A stretch of 64,000 nt of DNA from Salinispora pacifica CNR114 (lineage in GTDB: Bacteria; Actinomycetota; Actinomycetes; Mycobacteriales; Micromonosporaceae). Below are positions 8,946-17,219 of the stretch, one piece after another (position 1 is the stretch's first letter; each line of letters begins with the position of its first letter). The stretch spans positions 124,001-188,000 of the forward strand of contig NZ_AZWO01000001.1 of the NCBI RefSeq assembly GCF_000514775.1. Reading direction: 5' to 3'. Made by a program: the position numbers and the translations under genes. The notes beneath the pieces were generated by a model. That model was not told the origin of the DNA. It saw only the letters and a list, made by a program, of their open reading frames with translations, and did not search any database.

Positions 8946-9988
8946 GCGCCATGAGCACTGATGTGAACGTCAAGCTGGACGCCCTGCCCGGCCTTGACGC
9001 GGATGCCCTGCCGCTTGAGGTCAAGAATCTGCAGGTGGAGTTCCGCACTCGCAACGGCATCGCCCGCGCGGTCAACGGCGTCAACTTCAGCCTGCGGGCC
9101 GGCGAGACCCGAGCGATTCTCGGTGAGTCCGGCTGCGGTAAGAGCGTCACCGCTCAGGCGATCATGGGCATCCTGGACAGCCCACCCGGGTTCGTCACCG
9201 GCGGGGAGATCCGCTACCGCGGTGTTGACCTGCTCAAGCTCCGGGAGGCGCAGCGGCGTAAGGTCCGCGCCAACCGGATCGCGATGATCTTCCAGGACGC
9301 CCTCTCCGCGCTGAATCCGGTCTTCACGGTCGGCTTCCAGCTCGGCGAGCTGTTCCGTAAGCACCGGGGCATGTCCCGGGCGGACAGCAAGGTGCGCGCC
9401 GTCGAGCTGCTTGACCTGGTCAAGATTCCGGCGGCGAAGCAACGGGTGAACGAGTACCCGCACCAGTTCTCCGGCGGTATGCGGCAGCGTGTCATGATCG
9501 CCATGGCGTTGGCGCTCGACCCGGAGGTGTTGATCGCCGACGAGCCGACCACCGCCCTGGACGTCACCGTGCAGGCCCAGATCATGTCCCTCCTCGCCGA
9601 GCTGCAGCGGGAACGGAACATGGGCCTGCTGCTGATCACCCACGACATGGGTGTGGTCGCCGACGTGGCGGACCAGATCTCGGTGATGTACGCCGGCCGG
9701 GTCATTGAGGAGGCTCCGGTCCGGGAGATCTACGAGAGCCCCTCCCACCCGTACACCAAGGGTCTGCTGGAGTCGATTCCCCGCCTGGACCTCAAGGGCC
9801 AGGAACTCTCCGCCATCAAGGGGCTGCCGCCGCTGCTGACCGACATCCCGAAGGGATGCGCCTTCAACCCCCGGTGCCGGTACGCGCAGGACGCCTGCCG
9901 TCGGGACCCGGTGCCGCCGCTGTATCAGGTGGCGCCGTCCCGAAGCTCCGCCTGCCACTTCTGGAAGGAGGTCAAGGCCGATGTCTGA
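8942..9988 (+). CDS. Peptide ABC transporter ATPase (DppD/OppD type), operon 1
   Basis: 348 residues from GTG 8942 (overlapping the permease stop); ATG 8951 is an alternative. Walker A is [11 protein letters not shown], the signature [15 protein letters not shown], and Walker [13 protein letters not shown]. The C-terminal oligopeptide-transporter extension has a probable 4Cys Fe-S type motif ([16 protein letters not shown]...C). It energises import together with the DppF-type ATPase that overlaps its 3' end by 8 nt. Confidence 0.93.
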   Translation: MSAMSTDVNVKLDALPGLDADALPLEVKNLQVEFRTRNGIARAVNGVNFSLRAGETRAILGESGCGKSVTAQAIMGILDSPPGFVTGGEIRYRGVDLLKLREAQRRKVRANRIAMIFQDALSALNPVFTVGFQLGELFRKHRGMSRADSKVRAVELLDLVKIPAAKQRVNEYPHQFSGGMRQRVMIAMALALDPEVLIADEPTTALDVTVQAQIMSLLAELQRERNMGLLLITHDMGVVADVADQISVMYAGRVIEEAPVREIYESPSHPYTKGLLESIPRLDLKGQELSAIKGLPPLLTDIPKGCAFNPRCRYAQDACRRDPVPPLYQVAPSRSSACHFWKEVKADV

Positions 9989-10991
9989 CATCGTGTTGGA
10001 GGCCCGTGACCTGGTGAAGCACTTCCCGCTTACCCAGGGGATCCTCTTCAAGCGGCAGATCGGCGCGGTCCGCGCGGTCGATGGGATCAACCTGCAGCTG
10101 CGCCGGGGCGAGACTCTCGGCATCGTCGGCGAGTCCGGCTGTGGCAAGTCGACCCTGGCCCGGATGCTGGTGGGGCTGGAGACGCCCACCTCCGGTGACC
10201 TGTTCGTGCAGGGCCGGAACATGGCGAAGGTCGGTGGCGCCGAGCGGCGTCGTGGCCGGCGCAACATCCAGCTGGTGATGCAGGATCCGTACACGTCGCT
10301 CAACCCGCGGATGACCGTCGGCGACATCGTCGGCGAGCCGTTCGAGGTGCACCCCGAGGTGTTGGCGAAGCCCAAGCGGCGGGCCCGGGTTCAGGAGCTG
10401 CTGGATCTGGTCGGCCTGAACCCCGATCACATCAACCGGTACCCGCACCAGTTCTCCGGCGGCCAGCGCCAGCGCATCGGTATCGCCCGCGCCCTGGCGC
10501 TCAACCCGGAGATCATCTTGTGTGATGAGCCGGTCTCCGCCCTGGACGTGTCGATCCAGGCGCAGGTGATCAACCTGCTGGAGAAGCTTCAGGACGAGTT
10601 GGGGCTCTCGTACATCTTCATCGCACACGATCTGTCCGTGGTTCGGCACATCGCCGACCGGGTCGCGGTGATGTACCTCGGTCGGGTCGTTGAGATCGGT
10701 ACCGAGGACCAGATCTACGAGAACCCCACCCACCCGTACACGCAGGCGCTGCTCTCGGCGGTGCCGGTGCCGGATCCGAAGCTTCGGGGTCTGCGGGACC
10801 AGATCGTGCTGACCGGCGATGTTCCGTCGCCGGCCAACCCGCCCTCCGGCTGCCGGTTCCGGACCCGCTGCTGGAAGGCACAGGAGATCTGCGCCCAGCA
10901 GGAGCCGGCGCTGGCTGTCCGGCAGAGTTCGGCCCACCCGAGTGCCTGCCACTTCGCCGAGGTTCGGGACGTGGTGCACGCGCAGCGGTAG
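9981..10991 (+). CDS. Peptide ABC transporter ATPase (DppF/OppF type), operon 1
   Basis: 336 residues. The N-terminus [20 protein letters not shown] is typical of DppF. Walker A is [11 protein letters not shown], the signature [15 protein letters not shown], and Walker [13 protein letters not shown]. The C-terminal Cys-rich tail ([16 protein letters not shown]) is present. It is the last gene of importer operon 1 and is closely similar to the ATPase at 25406-26446 in operon 2. Confidence 0.93.
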   Translation: MSDIVLEARDLVKHFPLTQGILFKRQIGAVRAVDGINLQLRRGETLGIVGESGCGKSTLARMLVGLETPTSGDLFVQGRNMAKVGGAERRRGRRNIQLVMQDPYTSLNPRMTVGDIVGEPFEVHPEVLAKPKRRARVQELLDLVGLNPDHINRYPHQFSGGQRQRIGIARALALNPEIILCDEPVSALDVSIQAQVINLLEKLQDELGLSYIFIAHDLSVVRHIADRVAVMYLGRVVEIGTEDQIYENPTHPYTQALLSAVPVPDPKLRGLRDQIVLTGDVPSPANPPSGCRFRTRCWKAQEICAQQEPALAVRQSSAHPSACHFAEVRDVVHAQR

Positions 10992-11004
10992 CGGCGCTAC
11001 GGTG

Positions 11005-11040
11005 ACCGGGGCGTTGGCCATTCCTGGCCGACGCCCCGGT
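11005..11040. terminator. Bidirectional terminator between importer operon 1 and aroQ
   Basis: ACCGGGGCGTTGGCCA and TGGCCGACGCCCCGGT form a 16-bp stem (one T-G pair) around TTCC. It lies between the converging dppF-type and aroQ genes and can serve both. Confidence 0.75.
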
Positions 11041-11065
11041 TCCGTTCCGCTACCCGGCCGCCGGA

Positions 11066-11404
11066 TCAGAGCGGGCCACGACCGGCACGAAGCAGCAGGA
11101 GAGCGACCTGGGTACCATCCGCCCCCAGCGCGGACCGGAAGCGTTCCAGGATCTCCCGCTCCCGGGAGAGCACCAGGCGGGTGCCACCGGAGGCCATCCG
11201 GGTCATGCCGACCTGCTGGGAGAGCCGGGCCCGCTCCTGCCAGAGGTCGATCAGGGCGCCGTCGATCTCGTCGATCCGCTGCCGGATATTCGCGATTTGC
11301 GCTGCAGCCAACGGTTCCTTCGTGCCGGCGTCGCGGCCATCGGTGCCCGCCGCGCCATTCGTTCCGTCCGTGTTGCCGTTCTGCTCCGCCACGCCTGTCA
11401 TCAT
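11066..11404 (-). CDS. aroQ: Chorismate mutase, AroQ class (mycobacterial intracellular type)
   Basis: 112 residues; starts at the tandem ATGs 11404/11401, with GAAGGG about 10 nt upstream. It converts chorismate to prephenate, the branch point to Phe and Tyr. The helical core IRQRIDEIDGALIDLWQERA, then RMASGGTRLVLSRE and the C-terminal LLLRAGRGPL, resembles the M. tuberculosis intracellular mutase, which acts in complex with DAHP synthase. A ~40-residue polar N-terminus precedes the core. The gene is divergent from pcrA, as in Mycobacterium. Its leader contains a Phe/Tyr-rich peptide and a terminator, which points to attenuation control. Confidence 0.92.
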   Translation of the reverse strand: MMTGVAEQNGNTDGTNGAAGTDGRDAGTKEPLAAAQIANIRQRIDEIDGALIDLWQERARLSQQVGMTRMASGGTRLVLSREREILERFRSALGADGTQVALLLLRAGRGPL

Positions 11405-11449
11405 CGTCGTACCCTTCGGGTGTCGGGCGCTGGTGCCCGGATCCCGAGA

Positions 11450-11487
11450 CGAAAAGGCCCCGGGCTCGCGAGCCCGGGGCCTTTTCG
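11450..11487 (-). terminator. Attenuator terminator in the aroQ leader
   Basis: A perfect 38-bp palindrome centred on TCGCGA. In the aroQ transcript it reads AAAAGGCCCCGGGCTCGC, then the complementary arm, then TTTTCGTCT, which is a classic intrinsic terminator. It sits 14 nt after the leader-peptide stop and 45 nt before aroQ, so it must be conditional if aroQ is to be expressed. An alternative hypothesis is a simple bidirectional terminator. Confidence 0.8.
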
Positions 11488-11501
11488 TAGGTCTTGGTTG
11501 A

Positions 11502-11567
11502 TCAAGCGTGACCCACGGCTACCGGACTCTCCGGGCCGTAGTAAAAGTAGTCGCGCTGATCGAACAC
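11502..11567 (-). CDS. Putative aroQ leader peptide (21 codons, Phe/Tyr-rich)
   Basis: GTG 11567 to TGA 11502. The peptide begins V-FDQRDYFYYGPE and so has Phe once, then Tyr-Phe-Tyr-Tyr within a short run, followed by about ten ordinary residues. A -10-like CATACT ends 7 nt before the GTG and a -35-like TTGCGC stands exactly 17 bp further up, so the mRNA would be leaderless. The Tyr codons run straight into a 10-bp hairpin, followed by the terminator. The arrangement is that of a classical amino-acid attenuator for a Phe/Tyr-committed enzyme. Confidence 0.7.
   Translation of the reverse strand: MFDQRDYFYYGPESPVAVGHA
11522..11539 (-). promoter_or_regulatory. aroQ attenuator: leader hairpin and antiterminator arm
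   Basis: In the leader RNA, ACGGC-CCGGA (11539-11530) pairs with TCCGG-TA-GCCGT (11526-11515) around GAG. If a ribosome stalls at the Tyr codons it covers the 5' arm. The freed AGTCCGG (11528-11522) can then pair over 7 bp with CCGGGCT (11477-11471), which is part of the terminator's 5' arm. Free energies were not computed. Confidence 0.55.
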
Positions 11568-11574
11568 GGACCCG

Positions 11575-11603
11575 AGTATGCCCGCTCCCGCCTGAGGGCG
11601 CAA
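11575..11603 (-). promoter_or_regulatory. Putative promoter of the aroQ leader
   Basis: -35 TTGCGC (11603-11598), 17-bp spacer, -10 CATACT (11580-11575). Transcription would start at or next to the leader-peptide GTG at 11567. Confidence 0.55.
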
Positions 11604-11730
11604 GGAAAGCCCGGGCCGGGGAGGCCGGTGCCACCCGAAGGGGAGGACCGGGGCGCGGCGGGCGCGCCGTCGCACATCCGGGCCGTGGCCGAAGGGATTC
11701 GTCGGGGCGACGGCATAGACTCGCCGTGCG

Positions 11731-14118
11731 ATGCATCCTCTCTTTGACCTTCCCGTGTCCTCGTCCGCGCCCGACCCTGCTCCGCCGCGCCGGCCCACTC
11801 CGGTGCGCCTCGACCCGCAGGAGCTGCTCAACGGGCTGAATGGCCCCCAGCGGGAGGCGGTCACCCACGCCGGGTCACCGCTGCTCATCGTGGCCGGGGC
11901 CGGCTCCGGCAAGACCCGGGTGCTCACCCATCGGATCGCGTACCTGCTCGCGGAGCGACAGGTGCACCCAGGCGAGATCATCGCGATCACCTTCACCAAC
12001 AAGGCCGCGGGCGAGATGAAGGAGCGGGTGGCCCAGTTGGTCGGGCCGCGCGCTCGGTTGATGTGGGTCTCGACCTTCCACTCCGCGTGTGTCCGCATCC
12101 TGCGGGCCGAGCACGAACACGCCGGCCTGAAGTCGACCTTCTCGATCTATGACGCCGACGACTCCCGTCGGCTGATGCAGCTGGTCACCCGGGAGCTGGA
12201 CCTAGACCCGAAGCGCTACCCAGCGCGGGGGCTGGCCGCCCAGGTCTCCAATCTGAAGAACGAACTTGTTGACCCCGAGGAGTTCGCCGCCCGGGCCAAG
12301 GGGCCGAACGAGCGGGCGCTCGCCGAGGCGTACTCGCTCTATCAGCGGCGGCTCCGGGAGGCGCACGCACTGGACTTCGACGATCTGATCATGACCACGG
12401 TGCACCTGCTCCAGTCGCATCCGCACGTCGCGGAGACCTACCGGCGTCGGTTCCGGCACGTGCTGGTTGACGAGTATCAGGACACCAACCACGCCCAGTA
12501 CGTGTTGATCAAGGAGCTGGTGTCGGGTACCGACGGGCTCGACCCGGCGGAGCTCTGCGTGGTGGGCGACGCCGACCAGTCGATCTACGCGTTTCGGGGC
12601 GCGACGATCCGCAACATCCTGGAGTTCGAGCGGGACTTCCTCGATGCCCGGACAATCCTGCTGGAGCAGAACTACCGCTCCACCCAGACCATCCTGAACG
12701 CGGCCAACGCCGTGATCGACCGAAACACCTCCCGTAAGCCCAAGCGGCTCTGGAGCGAGGCCGGGACCGGTGACCCGATCGTCGGCTACGTCGCCGACAC
12801 CGAGCACACCGAGGCCGACTGGGTGGCCCGGGAGATTGACCGGCTCGTGGACGACGGTGACACCCGGCCGGGGGACGTGGCGGTCTTCTACCGCACCAAC
12901 GCCCAGTCCCGGGTCTTCGAGGAGGTGTTCATCCGCGTCGGCCTCCCCTACAAGGTCGTCGGTGGGGTCCGCTTCTACGAGCGGAAGGAGGTCCGGGACG
13001 CCCTGGCCTACCTGCGGGCGTTGGTCAACGAGGACGACACGGTCAGCCTTCGTCGGGTGCTGAACACTCCACGCCGGGGCGTCGGGGACCGCGCCGAGGC
13101 GTGTGTCGAGGCGCTGGCCAGCCGGGACCGGATCTCCTTCGGCGCGGCTCTGCGCCGGGCCAAGGACGCGCCGGGCATCTCCACCCGGGCGGCGAACGGC
13201 ATCGCGGAGTTCATCGCGCTGCTCGATGGTGCCCGGGAGGTCGCGGAGACCAGCGCACCCGAGGAGGTGCTGGAGGCGTTGCTCAACCGGTCGGGGTACC
13301 TGACCGAGCTGGAGGAGAGCCTGGACCCGCAGGATGCCGGCCGGGTCGACAACCTCCAGGAGCTGGTCAGCGTGGCCCGGGAGTACACGGAGCGGGTGGA
13401 GGGCCTGGGCGAGGAGGGCGAGCGAGCCACCGTCGCCGGCTTCCTGGAGCAGGTCGCGCTGGTGGCCGACGCGGACCAGTTGCCCGCCGACGACCCGGAG
13501 CACCAGGGGGTGGTGACCCTGATGACGCTGCACACCGCCAAGGGGCTGGAGTTTCCGGTGGTGTTCCTGACCGGTTTGGAGGACGGGGTCTTCCCGCACG
13601 CCCGTACCTTCGGCGACAACCATGAGCTGGAGGAGGAACGGCGCCTGGCGTACGTGGGGATCACCCGGGCCCGGCAGCGGCTCTACCTGTCCCGGGCGGT
13701 CACCCGCTCGGCGTGGGGCCAGCCGGCCTACAACGCGCCGTCCCGGTTCCTTGCGGAACTGCCCGTGGAGTTGGTGCGCTGGGAGCGCACCGAGGGCTCG
13801 TACACCTCGTGGGCCGGCGGCGGTGGGGGCGTGGGCGGTCGCGCGGACCGGGGGCAGGGCGGCTTCACCGGGGGCACGCCGAAGGCCACGCAGCTGGCGC
13901 GTCGGCTCGGCGTGGACGGTAGCCGCCTCGCCACGGCCAGCGAGTTGCCGTCGGCGCCCCCGCGGGTCGCGGTCGGGGACCGGGTCAACCACCAGCGGTA
14001 CGGGCTGGGTCGGGTGCTCGCGGTGGAAGGACACGGCCCTGGCGCCCGTGCCCAGATCGACTTCGGCGACCAGACAGTCTGGCTGGTGCTCCGGCACGCA
14101 CCGATCGATCGACTCTGA
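11731..14118 (+). CDS. pcrA: ATP-dependent DNA helicase UvrD/PcrA (UvrD1)
   Basis: 795 residues, superfamily 1A 3'-5' helicase acting in nucleotide excision repair and replication restart. Visible motifs: Q-motif region LNGPQREAV, Walker A GAGSGKT (residues 56-62), motif Ia TFTNKAAGEMKERV, motif II VDEYQDTN, motif III GDADQSIYAFRGA, motif IV QNYRST, motif V LMTLHTAKGLEFPVVFLTG, motif VI YVGITRARQRLYL. The C-terminal ~60 residues form the Tudor-like RNA-polymerase-binding domain (VGDRVNHQRYGLGRVLAVEG). A TAGACT 9 nt before the ATG suggests a leaderless or very short leader mRNA. aroQ-pcrA-M23 order is conserved in actinobacteria. Confidence 0.95.
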   Translation: MHPLFDLPVSSSAPDPAPPRRPTPVRLDPQELLNGLNGPQREAVTHAGSPLLIVAGAGSGKTRVLTHRIAYLLAERQVHPGEIIAITFTNKAAGEMKERVAQLVGPRARLMWVSTFHSACVRILRAEHEHAGLKSTFSIYDADDSRRLMQLVTRELDLDPKRYPARGLAAQVSNLKNELVDPEEFAARAKGPNERALAEAYSLYQRRLREAHALDFDDLIMTTVHLLQSHPHVAETYRRRFRHVLVDEYQDTNHAQYVLIKELVSGTDGLDPAELCVVGDADQSIYAFRGATIRNILEFERDFLDARTILLEQNYRSTQTILNAANAVIDRNTSRKPKRLWSEAGTGDPIVGYVADTEHTEADWVAREIDRLVDDGDTRPGDVAVFYRTNAQSRVFEEVFIRVGLPYKVVGGVRFYERKEVRDALAYLRALVNEDDTVSLRRVLNTPRRGVGDRAEACVEALASRDRISFGAALRRAKDAPGISTRAANGIAEFIALLDGAREVAETSAPEEVLEALLNRSGYLTELEESLDPQDAGRVDNLQELVSVAREYTERVEGLGEEGERATVAGFLEQVALVADADQLPADDPEHQGVVTLMTLHTAKGLEFPVVFLTGLEDGVFPHARTFGDNHELEEERRLAYVGITRARQRLYLSRAVTRSAWGQPAYNAPSRFLAELPVELVRWERTEGSYTSWAGGGGGVGGRADRGQGGFTGGTPKATQLARRLGVDGSRLATASELPSAPPRVAVGDRVNHQRYGLGRVLAVEGHGPGARAQIDFGDQTVWLVLRHAPIDRL

Positions 14119-14169
14119 GCGGACGGCCCGGGTGCTGTTCGGCCGCCGTCGGCCCCGGGAGGCGCTCGG

Positions 14170-14994
14170 TCAGCAGGCCACGTCGACGCCGCGTTCGCGG
14201 AGGAACGGCGCCGGGTCGATCTGGTTCCACAGCTGGCCCTGATGCACCTCGAAGTGCAGGTGCGGGCCGGTGGAGTCGCCGGTGGAGCCCTCCAGGCCGA
14301 TGGTGTCACCGGCGTCGACCGGGTCGCCGATGCTCACTTTCGCGGTGCTCAGGTGGGCGTAGTGGGTCAGATATCCGGTGCCGTGGTCGATGACGACCGA
14401 GATGCCGTACCCGTCACCGGCGTCGCCGGCTTTCGTCACGGTGCCGCCGAAAGCGGCGCGGACCGGGGTGCCGGCGGGCAGGGCGAAGTCGATGCCGGCG
14501 TGCAGCATTCCTCCCCGGGGGCCGTAACAGGAGGTGATGGTGGCGTCAGCCATCGGGATGACCCAGGTCGGTGTCGACGCGGTGGTTGTCGGCTTGGCTG
14601 TCACCTTCGGTGTCGTGCTGGCCGAGGGCTGCGCCGTGGGGCTCGCCGAGGCGCTCGGGCTCGCCGAGGCGATCGGGCTCGGACTGCTGCTCGCCGACTT
14701 TCGGGCGGAGCGATCGGCGCGGGCGGCTGCCGCGGTGCGGGCGGCGGCCTCGGCTTCAGCGGCGGCCTCGGCCTTGGCCCGGGCCTCGGCTTGGGCTTGC
14801 AGGTCGACGTTGACGGCATCGTTCGGGGTGGCGTCCTGGTCATCGCCGGTGATCGTTGTTAACGCGACTCCGGCGAGGGCGAGTCCGGCTACCGCGGTGG
14901 CCGTGGCCCGCAGTATCCGACCTCGGGTGTTGATCGGTCGCCGATGGCGGGCCGGGGCGGTGTTCCTGCGCGAGCGGGAGGTGTCGTTCTGCAC
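14170..14994 (-). CDS. Secreted M23 family metallopeptidase (LytM-like)
   Basis: 274 residues, GTG start with GAAGG upstream. One membrane/signal segment lies near residues 28-50 (ATATAVAGLALAGVALTTI), then an Ala/Glu/Arg-rich probable coiled coil (80-115), a Ser/Pro/Thr linker, and an M23 domain at about 160-270. The zinc ligands are visible in HAGIDFALP and HLHFEVHQ. Such enzymes cleave or bind peptidoglycan cross-bridges during growth and division. It converges on pcrA. A second M23 gene lies upstream on the same strand. Confidence 0.9.
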   Translation of the reverse strand: MQNDTSRSRRNTAPARHRRPINTRGRILRATATAVAGLALAGVALTTITGDDQDATPNDAVNVDLQAQAEARAKAEAAAEAEAAARTAAAARADRSARKSASSSPSPIASASPSASASPTAQPSASTTPKVTAKPTTTASTPTWVIPMADATITSCYGPRGGMLHAGIDFALPAGTPVRAAFGGTVTKAGDAGDGYGISVVIDHGTGYLTHYAHLSTAKVSIGDPVDAGDTIGLEGSTGDSTGPHLHFEVHQGQLWNQIDPAPFLRERGVDVAC

Positions 14995-15222
14995 AGCGGA
15001 CCTTCACTGCTCGTAGGGGCACGTGACCTCGACATCCTGAGGTCCGTCCGGAGCCGGCCGGAGACGAGGGGCCGGCGGGCGGGCTCGGTCCGGTGCGATC
15101 AGCGGAGCTATGTCGGCCCGTGTCGCGAATAGCGGCGGCAGCGACCCCGGCTCGTACGTGGGTTCAGTCACACTGTTGGCAGTGACCCCAAACACCTTCG
15201 CCGGCTGGTGGAGAGAGAAAAA
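14995..15222. other. Intergenic region between the two M23 peptidase genes
   Basis: About 230 nt, presumably holding the promoter of the downstream M23 gene. A 63-codon minus-strand reading frame (15004-15195) is open but shows no recognisable domain and no clear ribosome binding site, so I do not call it a gene. I found no c-di-AMP riboswitch core. Confidence 0.4.
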
Positions 15223-15248
15223 CCGCCCGGATCCTTCGATCCGGGCGG
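15223..15248 (-). terminator. Intrinsic terminator of the second M23 gene
   Basis: CCGCCCGGAT / ATCCGGGCGG hairpin followed, on the minus strand, by TTTTTCTCTC. Confidence 0.85.
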
Positions 15249-15268
15249 CGGTAGGGCACTACACAGCG

Positions 15269-15982
15269 TCAGGGAATGGCTACATCGCTGTAGAAAGGTT
15301 CCATCTGGAGTTTGATGTCCACTCCGCGCTCCATCAGCCAGGGCACCGGGTCGAGCGGTTCGCCCTTGACATGGACCTCAAGGTGTAGGTGGGAGCCGTA
15401 GGAGAGGCCGGTGTTGCCAACCAGGCCGAGCTGGTCGCCGGCCTTGACCTGCTGTCCCTCCTGCACGCTGAGGGTGGAGGAGTGGCCGTAGATGGCCTCG
15501 CTGCCGTCGGCGTGCGCGACGATCACCGTGTAGCCGTAGCCGCCGAACCAGCCGGCCTTGGTGACGGTGCCGTCATGGACGGAGACGTAGGGGGTGCCCT
15601 CCGGGGCGACCAGGTCCACGCCGGTATGCAGCTCTTCACCCTGAACGCCGTATGGGGAGTTGAAGTCGTAGTCCTTCAGCGGGAGGCACCAGACTCCGGA
15701 CTCCGCCTCCGAGCTCAACCGCTCGCCGTCCCGCGACGAGCGGTCGGCGGCGTTGGCGCGCTCTGCGGCGTCCTCGCTCAGCGCCGAAGCCGCCTTGAGC
15801 TCGTCCAGTACTGTCGGGCTGACGCTCTTGGCGTCGGGAAGGGCGCTGCCGGCGAAGAGGGCGACCCCGCTGGCGCCGACGAGGGCAGTGGTAACCACTG
15901 CGGCGTAGCGGCTCCGCGGTGGGGTGGGTACGCGGCGGCGGCCGCGATATCTATCGGGCTCAGACGACAGGCGCTGGCGCAC
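15269..15982 (-). CDS. Secreted M23 family metallopeptidase
   Basis: 237 residues from GTG 15982, chosen because GGAGG stands 6 nt upstream. An in-frame TTG at 16105 would add 41 residues with no signal-like character. A basic N-terminus precedes a signal/anchor helix (YAAVVTTALVGASGVALFAG), then a ~70-residue helical linker and the M23 domain, with zinc-binding HTGVDLVAP and HLHLEVH. Likely a peptidoglycan hydrolase or LytM-type activator. It shares domain layout with the neighbouring M23 gene but differs in linker, so the two are paralogues rather than a recent duplication. Confidence 0.88.
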   Translation of the reverse strand: MRQRLSSEPDRYRGRRRVPTPPRSRYAAVVTTALVGASGVALFAGSALPDAKSVSPTVLDELKAASALSEDAAERANAADRSSRDGERLSSEAESGVWCLPLKDYDFNSPYGVQGEELHTGVDLVAPEGTPYVSVHDGTVTKAGWFGGYGYTVIVAHADGSEAIYGHSSTLSVQEGQQVKAGDQLGLVGNTGLSYGSHLHLEVHVKGEPLDPVPWLMERGVDIKLQMEPFYSDVAIP

Positions 15983-16401
15983 GCACACCCTCCGTTGTCG
16001 GGGTATCGAGGCGATCGGGCGGGGTTCGCGAAGCTGGATGAACTCCGCCGACCGCGTCGTCACCCGTCCATGGACCTGATGACAACCGTTGGACACGGTA
16101 ACCAACCACCACGTCCGTCACAAGCCGCATCGCTAAATTGGTGTGATGTTCTGTCCGTTTGTATCCACTATTGTCCTGGGCCTAAGCCGGTGAAGGTGTC
16201 CCCAATCTCATCCCGTTCGTCGCGTAGGGTGACCGAAAGGTGGAGCCGTCCGACTTGACTTACTCGGGGCATCCCTGGTTCCGCTGGCTGGACGGGCACC
16301 GAGGTGGCGGGGGTGTTCGGCGGCCCGGATTCCGCGGCCCGGACCGGTCGGGTTACCGTTCGTTAAGGTCAAGCCGCGGAGCCGGTGAAAGGGATGCGCA
16401 G
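15983..16401. other. Divergent intergenic region, M23 peptidase / icmB-like gene
   Basis: 419 nt. It must contain both promoters. I looked for a ydaO (c-di-AMP) riboswitch, which often precedes actinobacterial cell-wall hydrolases, and did not find the conserved core. No coding capacity is convincing. Confidence 0.4.
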
Positions 16402-16806
16402 ATGAGCTCTCGTGTTCGGGTCGTCGTCGCCAAGCCGGGCCTGGACGGCCATGACCGCGGCGCAAAGGTCGTCGCGCGTGCCCTCCGGGACGCCGGGATG
16501 GAGGTCATCTACACCGGTCTGCATCAGACCCCGGAGCAGATTGTGGAGACCGCGATCCAGGAGGACGCCGACGCGGTCGGACTTTCCGTTCTGTCCGGGG
16601 CGCACATGACCCTTTTCCGGCGGGTGTTGGAGCTCCTTACCGAGCGAGACGCGCGAGACATCGTCGTCTTTGGCGGGGGCATCATCCCGGACACCGATAT
16701 CCCGGAACTGCAGCAGATAGGCGTGGCGAAGATTTTCACTCCGGGGGCCACCACGGGGTCGATCGTGGACTGGGTCCGGCAGAACGTGGCGCAGGCCGTC
16801 GCCTGA
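16402..16806 (+). CDS. icmB: Free-standing cobalamin-binding mutase subunit (isobutyryl-CoA mutase small-subunit type)
   Basis: 134 residues from ATG 16402 (AAAGGG 8 nt upstream). It is essentially one B12-binding domain: DGHDRG (base-off His ligand, DxHxxG), LSVLSGAH and [10 protein letters not shown]. Such proteins supply cobalamin to a separate large catalytic subunit of an acyl-CoA mutase. Size and location beside sucCD match icmB of Streptomyces as I remember it. No large subunit is in the window. A methylmalonyl-CoA mutase-associated B12 carrier is the alternative. Confidence 0.8.
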   Translation: MSSRVRVVVAKPGLDGHDRGAKVVARALRDAGMEVIYTGLHQTPEQIVETAIQEDADAVGLSVLSGAHMTLFRRVLELLTERDARDIVVFGGGIIPDTDIPELQQIGVAKIFTPGATTGSIVDWVRQNVAQAVA

Positions 16807-17219
16807 CGATCGGCCCGGGGGGTTTCGCGGGCGGGCAGGGGGAGAGGCCGGACGCACCCCTCACACGCCCGGCCCCTCTATGCACGATGCCCCGCCGCCA
16901 CCCCTCGACCGACAGGGCATCGGCCGTCTCGTCGCCGCGCTGATCAGCGCTTCGACATCTGACTCAACGAGGCCTGAACCCCCGGGGTTACGTGCCGGGG
17001 AAAACATCGTCCGGAAGGTTGACACTCGGCCAAACGGCGGGTGCGGGCCAGTCAGCTGTGTAGAACCGCACACCACGTACCCGCTTGGTCGTTGGTGGTG
17101 TCGACCTCGCTAGGCTGACTTCAATGGCCTGTTACAACTGATGACAGGCGTCAAACTGTTTTCCATACGCTGGTGGCGGCGCGACGGCGCGCCGCGGAGA
17201 CGGGACGGGACGCGCAATC
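16807..17219. other. Intergenic region before sucC
   Basis: 413 nt. A hairpin-like terminator for the B12 protein lies at about 16841-16879 (AGAGGCCGG against CCGGCCCCTCT, imperfect). A possible -10 TAGGCT at 17111-17116 would give sucC a ~100-nt untranslated leader. A 77-codon plus-strand frame (16880-17113) has no recognisable content. Confidence 0.4.

Noticed and set aside
15983-16260. c-di-AMP (ydaO) riboswitch before the M23 peptidase gene
   Set aside because: The region has a GGGTGA and an AGCTTCGCGAACCCCGCC, but not the conserved GGGTGAATCC / CAGCTAACC core in the right order.
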